Shown piece after piece: positions 24,902-35,683 of a DNA stretch of 64,000 nt. Both the position numbers and the translations under genes were made by a program. The stretch comes from Paratinospora sagittata. Taxonomy: Eukaryota > Streptophyta > Magnoliopsida > Ranunculales > Menispermaceae. The stretch is from positions 26,244,201 to 26,308,200 of the forward strand of contig CM069589.1 of NCBI GenBank assembly GCA_035771175.1, written 5' to 3'. Each line of letters starts with the position of its first letter. Positions within the stretch are counted from its first letter, which is position 1. The notes under the pieces were generated by a model. The model was not told the origin of the DNA and did not search any database. It saw nothing but the letters and a program-made list of their open reading frames with translations.

Positions 24902-27900
24902 ATGGCTATTTGAATATTTCATCCCGATCAATCAACATACATATCGACCAAATCGTGAAGAAATCTTCAAAAAGCCATAACTTTTTATCCCGACTTTGAT
25001 TTCAAGGAGTGAAAAAGAATTGAAAATGCCTTTTCTTCCCATTTCTAACGCATGTTCAATCAGACAAATTGGAGTCAGAATGAAAACGTTATGGTTATTT
25101 TAAAGTTTCACACCGATCATTCAATTACTTCTCGTATGAATCGATAAGAAAAATTCAAATAGACTTACAGTTTAGTCCTGACACTGATATGAGTTAATAA
25201 AAAGGCGTTGAAAATATTGTTTCTTCTTCTTTCCAAGGAATGTGCAATCACTCAAATTGGAGTCCGGAAGAAAAAGTTATGGCTATTTTAATGTTTGTTA
25301 CCCATTGACCACCGTACTTGTGAATCTAATCAGCAATCAAAATCAAAAAGCCTTAGCCATTTCTTTGGAAGTATGATTTGAGTTATTCGAAAGACGTTTA
25401 AAATATCGTTTCTTCCTCGTTTAAAAGCATTTTTAATCGCTCAAACTGGAGTCAGGAATAAAATGTTATGGCTATTTGAATATTTTATCCCGATCAATCA
25501 ACATACATATCGACGAAATCGTGAAGAAATCTTCAAAAAGCCATAACTTTTTATCCCGACTTTGATTTCAAGGAGTGAAAAAGAATTGAAAATGCCTTTT
25601 CTTCCCATTTCTAACGCATGTTCAATCAGACAAATTGGAGTCAGAATGAAAACGTTATGGTTATTTTAAAGTTTCACACCGATCATTCAATTACTTCTCG
25701 TATGAATCGATAAGAAAAATTCAAATAGGCTTACAGTTTAATCCTGACACTGATATGAGTTAATAAAAAGGCGTTGAAAATATTGTTTCTTCTTCTTTCC
25801 AAGGAATGTGCAATCACTCAAATTGGAGTCCGGAAGAAAACGTTATGGCTATTTTAATGTTTGTTACCCATTGACCACCGTACTTGTGAATCTAATCAGC
25901 AATCAAAATCAAAAAGCCTTAGCCATTTCTTTGAAAGTATGATTTGAGTTATTCGAAAGACGTTTAAAATATCGTTTCTTCATCTTTTCAAAGCATTTTT
26001 AATCACTCAAACTGGAGTCAGGAATAAAATGTTATGGCTATTTGAATATTTTATCCCGATCAATCAACATACATATCGACCAAATCGTGAAGAAATCTTC
26101 AAAAAGCCATAACTTTTTATCCCGACTTTGATTTCAAGGAGTGAAAAAGAATTGAAAATGCCTTTTCTTCCCATTTCTAACGCATGTTCAATCAGACAAA
26201 TTGGAGTCAGAATGAAAACGTTATGGTTATTTTAAAGTTTCACACCGGTCATTCAATTACTTCTCGTATGAATCGAGAAGAAAAATTCAAATAGACTTAC
26301 AGTTTAATCTTGACACTGATATGAGTTAATAAAAAGGCGTTGAAAATATTGTTTCTTCTTCTTTCCAAGGAATGTGCAATCACTCAAATTGGAGTCCGGA
26401 AGAAAACGTTATGGCTATTTTAATGTTTGTTACCCATTGACCACCGTACTTGTGAATCTAATCAGCAATCAAAATCAAAAAGCCTTAGCCATTTCTTTGG
26501 AAGTATGATTTGAGTTATTCGAAAGACGTTTAAAATATCGTTTCTTCCTCTTTTCAAAGCATTTTTAATCACTCAAACTGGAGTCAGGAATAAAATGTTA
26601 TGGCTATTTAAATATTTTATCCCGATCAATCAACTTACATATCGACCAAATCGTGAAGAAATGTTCAAAAAGCCATAACTTTTTATCCCGACTTTGATTT
26701 CAAGGAGTGAAAAAGAATTGAAAATGCCTTTTCTTCCAATTTCTAACGCATGTTCAATCAGACAAATTGGAGTCAGAATGAAAACGTTAGGGTTATTTTA
26801 AAGTTTCACATCGATCATTCAATTACTTCTCGTATGAATCGATAAGAAAAATTCAAATATACTTACAGTTTAATCCTGACACTGATATGAGTTAATAAAA
26901 AGGCGTTGAAAATATTGTTTCTTCTTCTTTCCAAAGAATGTGCAATCACTCAATTTGGAGTCCGGAAGAAAACGTTATGGCTATTTTAATGTTTGTTACC
27001 CATTGACCACCGTACTTGTGAATCTAATCAGCAATCAAAATCAAAAAGCCTTAGCCATTTCTTTGGAAGTATGATTTGAGTTATTCGAAAGACGTTTAAA
27101 ATATCGTTTCTTCCTCCTTTCAAAGCATTTTTAATCACTCAAACTGGAGTCAGGAATAAAATGTTATGGCTATTTGAATATTTTATCCCGATCAATCAAC
27201 TTACTTATCGACCAAATCGTGAAGAAATGTTCAAAAAGCCATAACTTTTTATCCCGACTTTGATTTCAAGGAGTGAAAAAGAATTGAAAATGCCTTTTCT
27301 TCCCATTTCTAACGCATGTTCAATCAGACAAATTGGAGTCAGAATGAAAACGTTATGGTTATTTTAAAGTTTCACACCGATCATTCAATTACTTCTCGTA
27401 TGAATCGATAAGAAAAATTCAAATAGACTTTCAGTTTAATCCTGACACTGATATGAGTTAATAAAAAGGCGTTGAAAATATTGTTTCTTCTTCTTTCCAA
27501 GGAATGTGCAATCACTCAAATTGGAGTCCGGAAGAAAACGTTATGGCTATTTTAATGTTTGTTACCCATTGACCACCGTACTTGTGAATCTAATCAGCAA
27601 TCAAAATCAAAAAGCCTTAGCTATTTCTTTGGAAGTATGATTTGAGTTATTCGAAAGACGTTTAAAATATCGTTTCTTCCTCCTTTAAAAGCATTTTTAA
27701 TCACTCAAACTGGAGTCAGGAATAAAGTGTTATGGCTATTTGAATATTTTATCCCGATCAATCAACTTACATATCGACCAAACCGTGAAGAAATCTTCAA
27801 AAAGCCATAACTTTTTATCCCGACTTTGATTTCAAGGAGTGAAAAAGAATTGAAAATGCCTTTTCTTCCAATTTCTAACGCATGTTCAATCAGACAAATT

Positions 27901-28297
27901 GGAGTCAGAATGAAAACGTTAGGGTTATTTTAAAGTTTCACATCGATCATTCAATTACTTCTCGTATGAATCGATAAGAAAAATTCAAATATACTTACAG
28001 TTTAATCCTGACACTGATATGAGTTAATAAAAAGGCGTTGAAAATATTGTTTCTTCTTCTTTCCAAAGAATGTGCAATCACTCAATTTGGAGTCCGGAAG
28101 AAAACGTTATGGCTATTTTAATGTTTGTTACCCATTGACCACCGTACTTGTGAATCTAATCAGCAATCAAAATCAAAAAGCCTTAGCCATTTCTTTGGAA
28201 GTATGATTTGAGTTATTCGAAAGACGTTTAAAATATCGTTTCTTCCTCCTTTCAAAGCATTTTTAATCACTCAAACTGGAGTCAGGAATAAAATGTT
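24902..28297. repeat. Higher-order block II, copy 2 (units 45-50, 3396 bp)
   Basis: Tandem duplicate of the preceding six trimers, with the same private markers in the same order (AATCGCTC, AAATAGGCTT with TTCTTCATC, GAATCGAGAAG with AATCTTGACAC, GTTAGGG, GACTTTCAG with TTAGCTATTTC, CAAACCGTG). Differences are few: unit 45 has TATTTCATCCC and GAAAAAGTTATGG, and unit 47 ends in GGCTATTTAAAT at its junction with unit 48. The near identity over 3.4 kb makes this one of the most recent amplification events in the window. Confidence 0.9.
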
Positions 28298-29995
28298 ATG
28301 GCTATTTGAATATTTTATCCCGATCAATCAACATACATATCGACGAAATCGTGAAGAAATCTTCAAAAAGCCATAACTTTTTATCCCGACTTTGATTTCA
28401 AGGAGTGAAAAAGAATTGAAAATGCCTTTTCTTCCCATTTCTAACGCATGTTCAATCAGACAAATTGGAGTCAGAATGAAAACGTTATGGTTATTTTAAA
28501 GTTTCACACCGATCATTCAATTACTTCTCGTATGAATCGATAAGAAAAATTCAAATAGACTTACAGTTTAATCCTGACACTGATATGAGTTAATAAAAAG
28601 GCGTTGAAAATATTGTTTCTTCTTCTTTCCAAGGAATGTGCAATCACTCAAATTGGAGTCCGGAAGAAAACGTTATGGCTATTTTAATGTTTGTTACCCA
28701 TTGACCACCGTACTTGTGAATCTAATCAGCAATCAAAATCAAAAAGCCTTAGCCATTTCTTTGAAAGTATGATTTGAGTTATTCGAAAGACGTTTAAAAT
28801 ATCGTTTCTTCCTCTTTTCAAAGCATTTTTAATCACTCAAACTGGAGTCAGGAATAAAATGTTATGGCTATTTGAATATTTTATCCCGATCAATCAACAT
28901 ACATATCGACCAAATCGTGAAGAAATCTTCAAAAAGCCATAACTTTTTATCCCGACTTTGATTTCAAGGAGTGAAAAAGAATTGAAAATGCCTTTTCTTC
29001 CCATTTCTAACGCATGTTCAATCAGACAAATTGGAGTCAGAATGAAAACGTTATGGTTATTTTAAAGTTTCACACCGGTCATTCAATTACTTCTCGTATG
29101 AATCGAGAAGAAAAATTCAAATAGACTTACAGTTTAATCTTGACACTGATATGAGTTAATAAAAAGGCGTTGAAAATATTGTTTCTTCTTCTTTCCAAGG
29201 AATGTGCAATCACTCAAATTGGAGTCCGGAAGAAAACGTTATGGCTATTTTAATGTTTGTTACCCATTGACCACCGTACTTGTGAATCTAATCAGCAATC
29301 AAAATCAAAAAGCCTTAGCCATTTCTTTGGAAGTATGATTTGAGTTATTCGAAAGACGTTTAAAATATCGTTTCTTCCTCTTTTCAAAGCATTTTTAATC
29401 ACTCAAACTGGAGTCAGGAATAAAATGTTATGGCTATTTGAATATTTTATCCCGATCAATCAACTTACATATCGACCAAATCGTGAAGAAATGTTCAAAA
29501 AGCCATAACTTTTTATCCCGACTTTGATTTCAAGGAGTGAAAAAGAATTGAAAATGCCTTTTCTTCCAATTTCTAACGCATGTTCAATCAGACAAATTGG
29601 AGTCAGAATGAAAACGTTAGGGTTATTTTAAAGTTTCACATCGATCATTCAATTACTTCTCGTATGAATCGATAAGAAAAATTCAAATATACTTACAGTT
29701 TAATCCTGACACTGATATGAGTTAATAAAAAGGCGTTGAAAATATTGTTTCTTCTTCTTTCCAAAGAATGTGCAATCACTCAATTTGGAGTCCGGAAGAA
29801 AACGTTATGGCTATTTTAATGTTTGTTACCCATTGACCACCGTACTTGTGAATCTAATCAGCAATCAAAATCAAAAAGCCTTAGCCATTTCTTTGGAAGT
29901 ATGATTTGAGTTATTCGAAAGACGTTTAAAATATCGTTTCTTCCTCCTTTCAAAGCATTTTTAATCACTCAAACTGGAGTCAGGAATAAAGTGTT
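28298..29995. repeat. Higher-order block II, partial third copy (units 51-53)
   Basis: Three trimers corresponding to units 40-42 and 46-48. Unit 51 has GACGAAAT and GAAAGTATG but AAATAGACTT and CCTCTTTTCAAAG in place of AAATAGGCTT and TTCATC. Unit 52 has the diagnostic GAATCGAGAAG and AATCTTGACAC. Unit 53 has GTTAGGG, CCAAAGAATG and CAATTTGG and then ends in AATAAAGTG. The copy therefore starts one trimer late and breaks off into the four-trimer block that follows. Confidence 0.8.
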
Positions 29996-32259
29996 ATGGC
30001 TATTTGAATATTTTATCCCGTTCAATCAACTTACATATCGACCAAATCGTGAAGAAATCTTCAAAAAGCCATAACTTTTTATCCCGACTTTGATTTCAAG
30101 GAGTGAAAAAGAATTGAAAATGCCTTTTATTCCAATTTCTAACGCATGTTCAATCAGACAAATTGGAGTCAGAATGAAAACGTTAGGGTTATTTTAAAGT
30201 TTCACATCGATCATTCAATTACTTCTCGTATGAATCGATAAGAAAAATTCAAATATACTTACAGTTTAATCCTGACACTGATATGAGTTAATAAAAAGGC
30301 GTTGAAAATATTGTTTCTTCTTCTTTCCAAAGAATGTGCAATCACTCAATTTGGAGTCCGGAAGAAAACGTTATGGCTATTTTAATGTTTGTTACCCATT
30401 GACCACCGTACTTGTGAATCTAATCAGCAATCAAAATCAAAAAGCCTTAGCCATTTCTTTGGAAGTATGATTTGAGTTATTCGAAAGACGTTTAAAATAT
30501 CGTTTCTTCCTCCTTTCAAAGCATTTTTAATCACTCAAACTGGAGTCAGGAATAAAATGTTATGGCTATTTGAATATTTTATCCCGATCAATCAACATAC
30601 ATATCGACGAAATCGTGAAGAAATCTTCAAAAAGCCATAACTTTTTATCCCGACTTTGATTTCAAGGAGTGAAAAAGAATTGAAAATGCCTTTTCTTCCC
30701 ATTTCTAACGCATGTTCAATCAGACAAATTGGAGTCAGAATGAAAACGTTATAGTTATTTTAAAGTTTCACACCGATCATTCAATTACTTCTCGTATGAA
30801 TCGATAAGAAAAATTCAAATAGGCTTACAGTTTAATCCTGACACTGATATGAGTTAATAAAAAGGCGTTGAAAATATTGTTTCTTCTTCTTTCCAAGGAA
30901 TGTGCAATCACTCAAATTGGAGTCCGGAAGAAAACGTTATGGCTATTTTAATGTTTGTTACCCATTGACCACCGTACTTGTGAATCTAATCAGCAATCAA
31001 AATCAAAAAGCCTTAGCCATTTCTTTGGAAGTATGATTTGAGTTATTCGAAAGACGTTTAAAATATCGTTTCTTCCTCTTTTCAAAGCATTTTTAATCAC
31101 TCAAACTGGAGTCAGGAATAAAATGTTATGGCTATTTGAATATTTTATCTCGATCAATCAACTTACATATCGACCAAATCGTGAAGAAATGTTCAAAAAG
31201 CCATAACTTTTTATCCCGACTTTGATTTCAAGGAGTGAAAAAGAATTGAAAATGCCTTTTCTTCCAATTTCTAACGCATGTTCAATCAGACAAATTGGAG
31301 TCAGAATGAAAACGTTAGGGTTATTTTAAAGTTTCACATCGATCATTCAATTACTTCTCGTATGAATCGATAAGAAAAATTCAAATATACTTACAGTTTA
31401 ATCCTGACACTGATATGAGTTAATAAAAAGGCGTTGAAAATATTGTTTCTTCTTCTTTCCAAAGAATGTGCAATCACTCAATTTGGAGTCCGGAAGAAAA
31501 CGTTATGGCTATTTTAATGTTTGTTACCCATTGACCACCGTACTTGTGAATCTAATCAGCAATCAAAATCAAAAAGCCTTAGCCATTTCTTTGGATGTAT
31601 GATTTGAGTTATTCGAAAGACGTTTAAAATATCGTTTCTTCCTCCTTTCAAAGCATTTTTAATCACTCAAACTGGAGTCAGGAATAAAATGTTATGGCTA
31701 TTTGAATATTTTATCCCGATCAATCAACATACATATCGACGAAATCGTGAAGAAATCTTCAAAAAGCCATAACTTTTTATCCCGACTTTGATTTCAAGGA
31801 GTGAAAAAGAATTGAAAATGCCTTTTCTTCCCATTTCTAACGCATGTTCAATCAGACAAATTGGAGTCAGAATGAAAACGTTATGGTTATTTTAAAGTTT
31901 CACACCGATCATTCAATTACTTCTCGTATGAATCGATAAGAAAAATTCAAATAGACTTACAGTTTAATCCTGACACTGATATGAGTTAATAAAAAGGCGT
32001 TGAAAATATTGTTTCTTCTTCTTTCCAAGGAATGTGCAATCACTCAAATTGGAGTCCGGAAGAAAACGTTATGGCTATTTTAATGTTTGTTACCCATTGA
32101 CCACCGTACTTGTGAATCTAATCAGCAATCAAAATCAAAAAGCCTTAGCCATTTCTTTGGAAGTATGATTTGAGTTATTCGAAAGACGTTTAAAATATCG
32201 TTTCTTCCTCCTTTCAAAGCATTTTTAATCACTCAAACTGGAGTCAGGAATAAAGTGTT
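29996..32259. repeat. Higher-order block III, copy 1 (units 54-57, 2264 bp)
   Basis: Four trimers. Unit 54 has CCCGTTCAATC, TTTTATTCC and GTTAGGG. Unit 55 has GACGAAAT, GTTATAG and AAATAGGCTT. Unit 56 has ATCTCGATC, GTTAGGG and GGATGTATG. Unit 57 has GACGAAAT and ends in AATAAAGTG. All of these except the end of the fourth trimer recur 2264 bp downstream. Confidence 0.87.
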
Positions 32260-34523
32260 ATGGCTATTTGAATATTTTATCCCGTTCAATCAACTTACAT
32301 ATCGACCAAATCGTGAAGAAATCTTCAAAAAGCCATAACTTTTTATCCCGACTTTGATTTCAAGGAGTGAAAAAGAATTGAAAATGCCTTTTATTCCAAT
32401 TTCTAACGCATGTTCAATCAGACAAATTGGAGTCAGAATGAAAACGTTAGGGTTATTTTAAAGTTTCACATCGATCATTCAATTACTTCTCGTATGAATC
32501 GATAAGAAAAATTCAAATATACTTACAGTTTAATCCTGACACTGATATGAGTTAATAAAAAGGCGTTGAAAATATTGTTTCTTCTTCTTTCCAAAGAATG
32601 TGCAATCACTCAATTTGGAGTCCGGAAGAAAACGTTATGGCTATTTTAATGTTTGTTACCCATTGACCACCGTACTTGTGAATCTAATCAGCAATCAAAA
32701 TCAAAAAGCCTTAGCCATTTCTTTGGAAGTATGATTTGAGTTATTCGAAAGACGTTTAAAATATCGTTTCTTCCTCCTTTCAAAGCATTTTTAATCACTC
32801 AAACTGGAGTCAGGAATAAAATGTTATGGCTATTTGAATATTTTATCCCGATCAATCAACATACATATCGATGAAATCGTGAAGAAATCTTCAAAAAGCC
32901 ATAACTTTTTATCCCGACTTTGATTTCAAGGAGTGAAAAAGAATTGAAAATGCCTTTTCTTCCCATTTCTAACGCATGTTCAATCAGACAAATTGGAGTC
33001 AGAATGAAAACGTTATAGTTATTTTAAAGTTTCACACCGATCATTCAATTACTTCTCGTATGAATCGATAAGAAAAATTCAAATAGGCTTACAGTTTAAT
33101 CCTGACACTGATATGAGTTAATAAAAAGGCGTTGAAAATATTGTTTCTTCTTCTTTCCAAGGAATGTGCAATCACTCAAATTGGAGTCCGGAAGAAAACG
33201 TTATGGCTATTTTAATGTTTGTTACCCATTGACCACCGTACTTGTGAATCTAATCAGCAATCAAAATCAAAAAGCCTTAGCCATTTCTTTGGAAGTATGA
33301 TTTGAGTTATTCGAAAGACGTTTAAAATATCGTTTCTTCCTCTTTTCAAAGCATTTTTAATCACTCAAACTGGAGTCAGGAATAAAATGTTATGGCTATT
33401 TGAATATTTTATCTCGATCAATCAACTTACATATCGACCAAATCGTGAAGAAATGTTCAAAAAGCCATAACTTTTTATCCCGACTTTGATTTCAAGGAGT
33501 GAAAAAGAATTGAAAATGCCTTTTCTTCCAATTTCTAACGCATGTTCAATCAGACAAATTGGAGTCAGAATGAAAACGTTAGGGTTATTTTAAAGTTTCA
33601 CATCGATCATTCAATTACTTCTCGTATGAATCGATAAGAAAAATTCAAATATACTTACAGTTTAATCCTGACACTGATATGAGTTAATAAAAAGGCGTTG
33701 AAAATATTGTTTCTTCTTCTTTCCAAAGAATGTGCAATCACTCAATTTGGAGTCCGGAAGAAAACGTTATGGCTATTTTAATGTTTGTTACCCATTGACC
33801 ACCGTACTTGTGAATCTAATCAGCAATCAAAATCAAAAAGCCTTAGCCATTTCTTTGGATGTATGATTTGAGTTATTCGAAAGACGTTTAAAATATCGTT
33901 TCTTCCTCCTTTCAAAGCATTTTTAATCACTCAAACTGGAGTCAGGAATAAAATGTTATGGCTATTTGAATATTTTATCCCGATCAATCAACATACATAT
34001 CGACGAAATCGTGAAGAAATCTTCAAAAAGCCATAACTTTTTATCCCGACTTTGATTTCAAGGAGTGAAAAAGAATTGAAAATGCCTTTTCTTCCCATTT
34101 CTAACGCATGTTCAATCAGACAAATTGGAGTCAGAATGAAAACGTTATGGTTATTTTAAAGTTTCACACCGATCATTCAATTACTTCTCGTATGAATCGA
34201 TAAGAAAAATTCAAATAGACTTACAGTTTAATCCTGACACTGATATGAGTTAATAAAAAGGCGTTGAAAATATTGTTTCTTCTTCTTTCCAAGGAATGTG
34301 CAATCACTCAAATTGGAGTCCGGAAGAAAACGTTATGGCTATTTTAATGTTTGTTACCCATTGACCACCGTACTTGTGAATCTAATCAGCAATCAAAATC
34401 AAAAAGCCTTAGCCATTTCTTTGAAAGTATGATTTGAGTTATTCGAAAGACGTTTAAAATATCGTTTCTTCCTCTTTTCAAAGCATTTTTAATCACTCAA
34501 ACTGGAGTCAGGAATAAAATGTT
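32260..34523. repeat. Higher-order block III, copy 2 (units 58-61, 2264 bp)
   Basis: Tandem duplicate of the previous four trimers with the same CCCGTTCAATC, GTTATAG, ATCTCGATC and GGATGTATG markers. It differs at GATGAAAT in unit 59 (GACGAAAT in unit 55) and in the back half of unit 61, which has GAAAGTATG and CCTCTTTTCAAAG instead of the AATAAAGTG-type end. The exchange that ended this copy therefore fell inside a trimer. It lies just upstream of the fold-back insertion. Confidence 0.87.
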
Positions 34524-35170
34524 ATGGCTATTTGAATATTTTATCCCGATCAATCAACATACATATCGACCAAATCGTGAAGAAATCTTCAAAAAGCCAT
34601 AACTTTTTATCCCGACTTTGATTTCAAGGAGTGAAAAAGAATTGAAAATGCCTTTTCTTCCAATTTCTAACGCATGTTCAATCAGACAAATTGGAGTCAA
34701 AATGAAAACGTTAGGGTTATTTTAAAGTTTCACATCGATCATTCAATTACTTCTCGTATGAATCGATAAGAAAAATTCAAATATACTTACAGTTTAATCC
34801 TGACACTGATATGAGTTAATAAAAAGGCGTTGAAAATATTGTTTCTTCTTCTTTCCAAAGAATGTGCAATCACTCAATTTGGAGTCCGGAAGAAAACGTT
34901 ATGGCTATTTTAATGTTTGTTACCCATTGACCACCGTACTTGTGAATCTAATCAGCAATCAAAATCAAAAAGCCTTAGCCATTTCTTTGGATGTATGATT
35001 TGAGTTATTCGAAAGACGTTTAAAATATCGTTTCTTCCTCCTTTCAAAGCATTTTTAATCACTCAAACTGGAGTCAGGAATAAAATGTTATGGCTATTTG
35101 AATATTTTATCCCGATCCATCAACATACATATCGACGAAATCGTGAAGAAATCTTCAAAAAGCCATAACT

Positions 35171-35175
35171 TTTTA
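35171..35175. repeat. Left target-site duplication TTTTA
   Basis: Uninterrupted neighbours read AACTTTTTATCCC. Here the left flank ends AACTTTTTA and the right flank begins TTTTATCCC, so TTTTA is present twice and the empty site is rebuilt by removing the element and one copy. The following T is also shared, so TTTTAT is possible. The symmetric TGTAA...TTACA ends favour 5 bp. Confidence 0.85.
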
Positions 35176-35194
35176 TGTAATACCCTGTATTTCA

Positions 35195-35195
<1 letters not shown>
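35176..35195 (+). repeat. Left terminal inverted repeat end, 20 bp before the A tract
   Basis: The outermost sequence reads TGTAATACCCTGTATTTCAC. It is exactly complementary to the other end at 35659-35678. TGTAATACCC-like starts are familiar from plant LTR elements, but a 20-bp match by memory cannot establish ancestry. Confidence 0.85.

Positions 35196-35234
<39 letters not shown>
35196..35234. repeat. 39-bp A homopolymer in the left arm
   Basis: An uninterrupted run of 39 A directly inside the left 20-bp end. It is matched by a run of exactly 39 T in the right arm. Homopolymer length is error-prone in sequencing, so the exact number may not be reliable, although the equality of the two runs is notable. 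The tract is internal and symmetric, so it is not a retroposon 3' poly(A) tail. Confidence 0.9.
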
Positions 35235-35236
<2 letters not shown>

Positions 35237-35270
35237 ACTATTTGAAATTTTTACTATTTGGGCAACGTCC
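35235..35270. repeat. Left-arm spacer with two copies of TTACTATTTG
   Basis: Links the A tract to the GC-rich core. TTACTATTTG occurs at 35235-35244 and again at 35251-35260, followed by GGCAACGTCC. The mirror at 35584-35619 contains both inverted copies. The only arm mismatch lies here (T35268, facing G35586); in a + strand transcript this would be a U-G wobble pair and would not break the hairpin. Confidence 0.85.
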
Positions 35271-35583
35271 GAACGTTCAGGCGCATGCCAGAACGTTCAG
35301 GCGCCTGCCAGAACGTTCAGGCGCCTGCCAGAACGTTCAGGCGGCATGCCAGAACGTTCAGGCGCCTGCCAGAACGTTCAGGCGCCACGCCAGAACGTTC
35401 AGGCGCCTGCCAGAACGTTCTGGCATGGCGCCTGAACGTTCTGGCAGGCGCCTGAACGTTCTGGCGTGGCGCCTGAACGTTCTGGCAGGCGCCTGAACGT
35501 TCTGGCATGCCGCCTGAACGTTCTGGCAGGCGCCTGAACGTTCTGGCAGGCGCCTGAACGTTCTGGCATGCGCCTGAACGTTC
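35271..35583. repeat. GC-rich core: 16 GAACGTTC palindromes at 20/21-bp spacing
   Basis: GAACGTTC starts at 35271, 35291, 35311, 35331, 35352, 35372, 35393, 35413, 35434, 35454, 35475, 35495, 35516, 35536, 35556 and 35576: sixteen copies, eight in each arm. Linkers are 12 or 13 bp. In the left arm most are AGGCGCCTGCCA, with variants AGGCGCATGCCA, AGGCGGCATGCCA and AGGCGCCACGCCA; the right arm has their complements, and the loop supplies the central one. Both GAACGTTC and AGGCGCCT are self-complementary, so small hairpins are possible within each unit as well as the large one. The typical 20-bp unit is 65% GC, against about one third in the satellite. Which protein, if any, binds GAACGTTC is unknown. 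Confidence 0.92.
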
Positions 35584-35617
35584 GGGCGTTGCCCAAATAG
35601 TAAAAATTTCAAATAGT

Positions 35618-35619
<2 letters not shown>

Positions 35620-35658
<39 letters not shown>
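35620..35658. repeat. 39-bp T homopolymer in the right arm
   Basis: The mirror of the left A tract, with the same length. It is bordered inside by AATAGTAA and outside by GTGAAATAC, both of which pair with the left arm. Confidence 0.9.
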
Positions 35659-35659
<1 letters not shown>

Positions 35660-35678
35660 TGAAATACAGGGTATTACA
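35659..35678 (-). repeat. Right terminal inverted repeat end
   Basis: Reads GTGAAATACAGGGTATTACA, the exact reverse complement of 35176-35195, and ends in CA directly before the right target duplication. Confidence 0.85.
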
Positions 35679-35683
35679 TTTTA
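35679..35683. repeat. Right target-site duplication TTTTA
   Basis: Second copy of the 5-bp target sequence, followed by TCCCGAC exactly as in the uninterrupted monomer A of neighbouring units. Confidence 0.85.

Larger units (their letters stand above)
1..35175. repeat. Left satellite array, 566-bp trimer units 1-62 and the start of unit 63
   Basis: This is an uninterrupted head-to-tail array of a 566-bp repeat. The phrase ATGGCTATTTGAAT recurs at 1, 567, 1133, 1699, 2264, 2830, 3396, 3962 and so on to 35090. All copies share one orientation, and neighbours differ by only a few point changes. The only length changes I found are 1-bp events: a loss near 2195, 17475, 19409 and 19737, and a gain near 20266. 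These account exactly for the 3-bp shortfall over 62 periods. Stop codons interrupt every frame, and no open frame exceeds 62 codons. The array runs off the left edge of the window, so its true length is unknown. It ends here only because the fold-back insertion starts. A centromeric or other heterochromatic role is inferred from the organisation and not shown by the sequence. Confidence 0.97.
35176..35678. mobile_element. 503-bp fold-back (near-perfect palindromic) element, non-autonomous
   Basis: The element has a 245-bp left arm (35176-35420), a 13-bp loop (35421-35433) and a 245-bp right arm (35434-35678). The right arm is the reverse complement of the left except at one pair, T35268 against G35586. 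Ends read TG...CA. From outside in, each arm has a 20-bp end, a 39-bp A or T tract, a 36-bp AT-rich to GC-rich spacer and a GC-rich core of eight GAACGTTC palindromes. It encodes no transposase or any plausible protein; open frames across it are by-products of the repeats. The satellite keeps the same orientation and register on both sides, so this is an insertion and not a fold-back of the locus. The 5-bp duplication with TG/CA ends resembles integrase-type (LTR element) insertion, whereas the palindrome resembles fold-back elements and MITEs. I cannot assign a superfamily. Confidence 0.88.

Noticed and set aside
35196..35234. Poly(A) tail of a SINE or processed retroposon
   Set aside because: The tract is internal and mirrored by an equal T tract. 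The element ends in TGTAA...TTACA on both sides, so it is not a 3' tail.
35271..35583. CRISPR-like array
   Set aside because: The GAACGTTC repeats have 12-13-bp linkers that are near-identical to one another, not unique spacers. The repeats are 8 bp and there are no cas genes. The array lies inside an inverted repeat.
35176..35678. Fold-back read or hairpin-adapter assembly artefact
   Set aside because: Such an artefact would also invert the flanking satellite. Here the satellite keeps the same orientation and register on both sides, and a target duplication is present.
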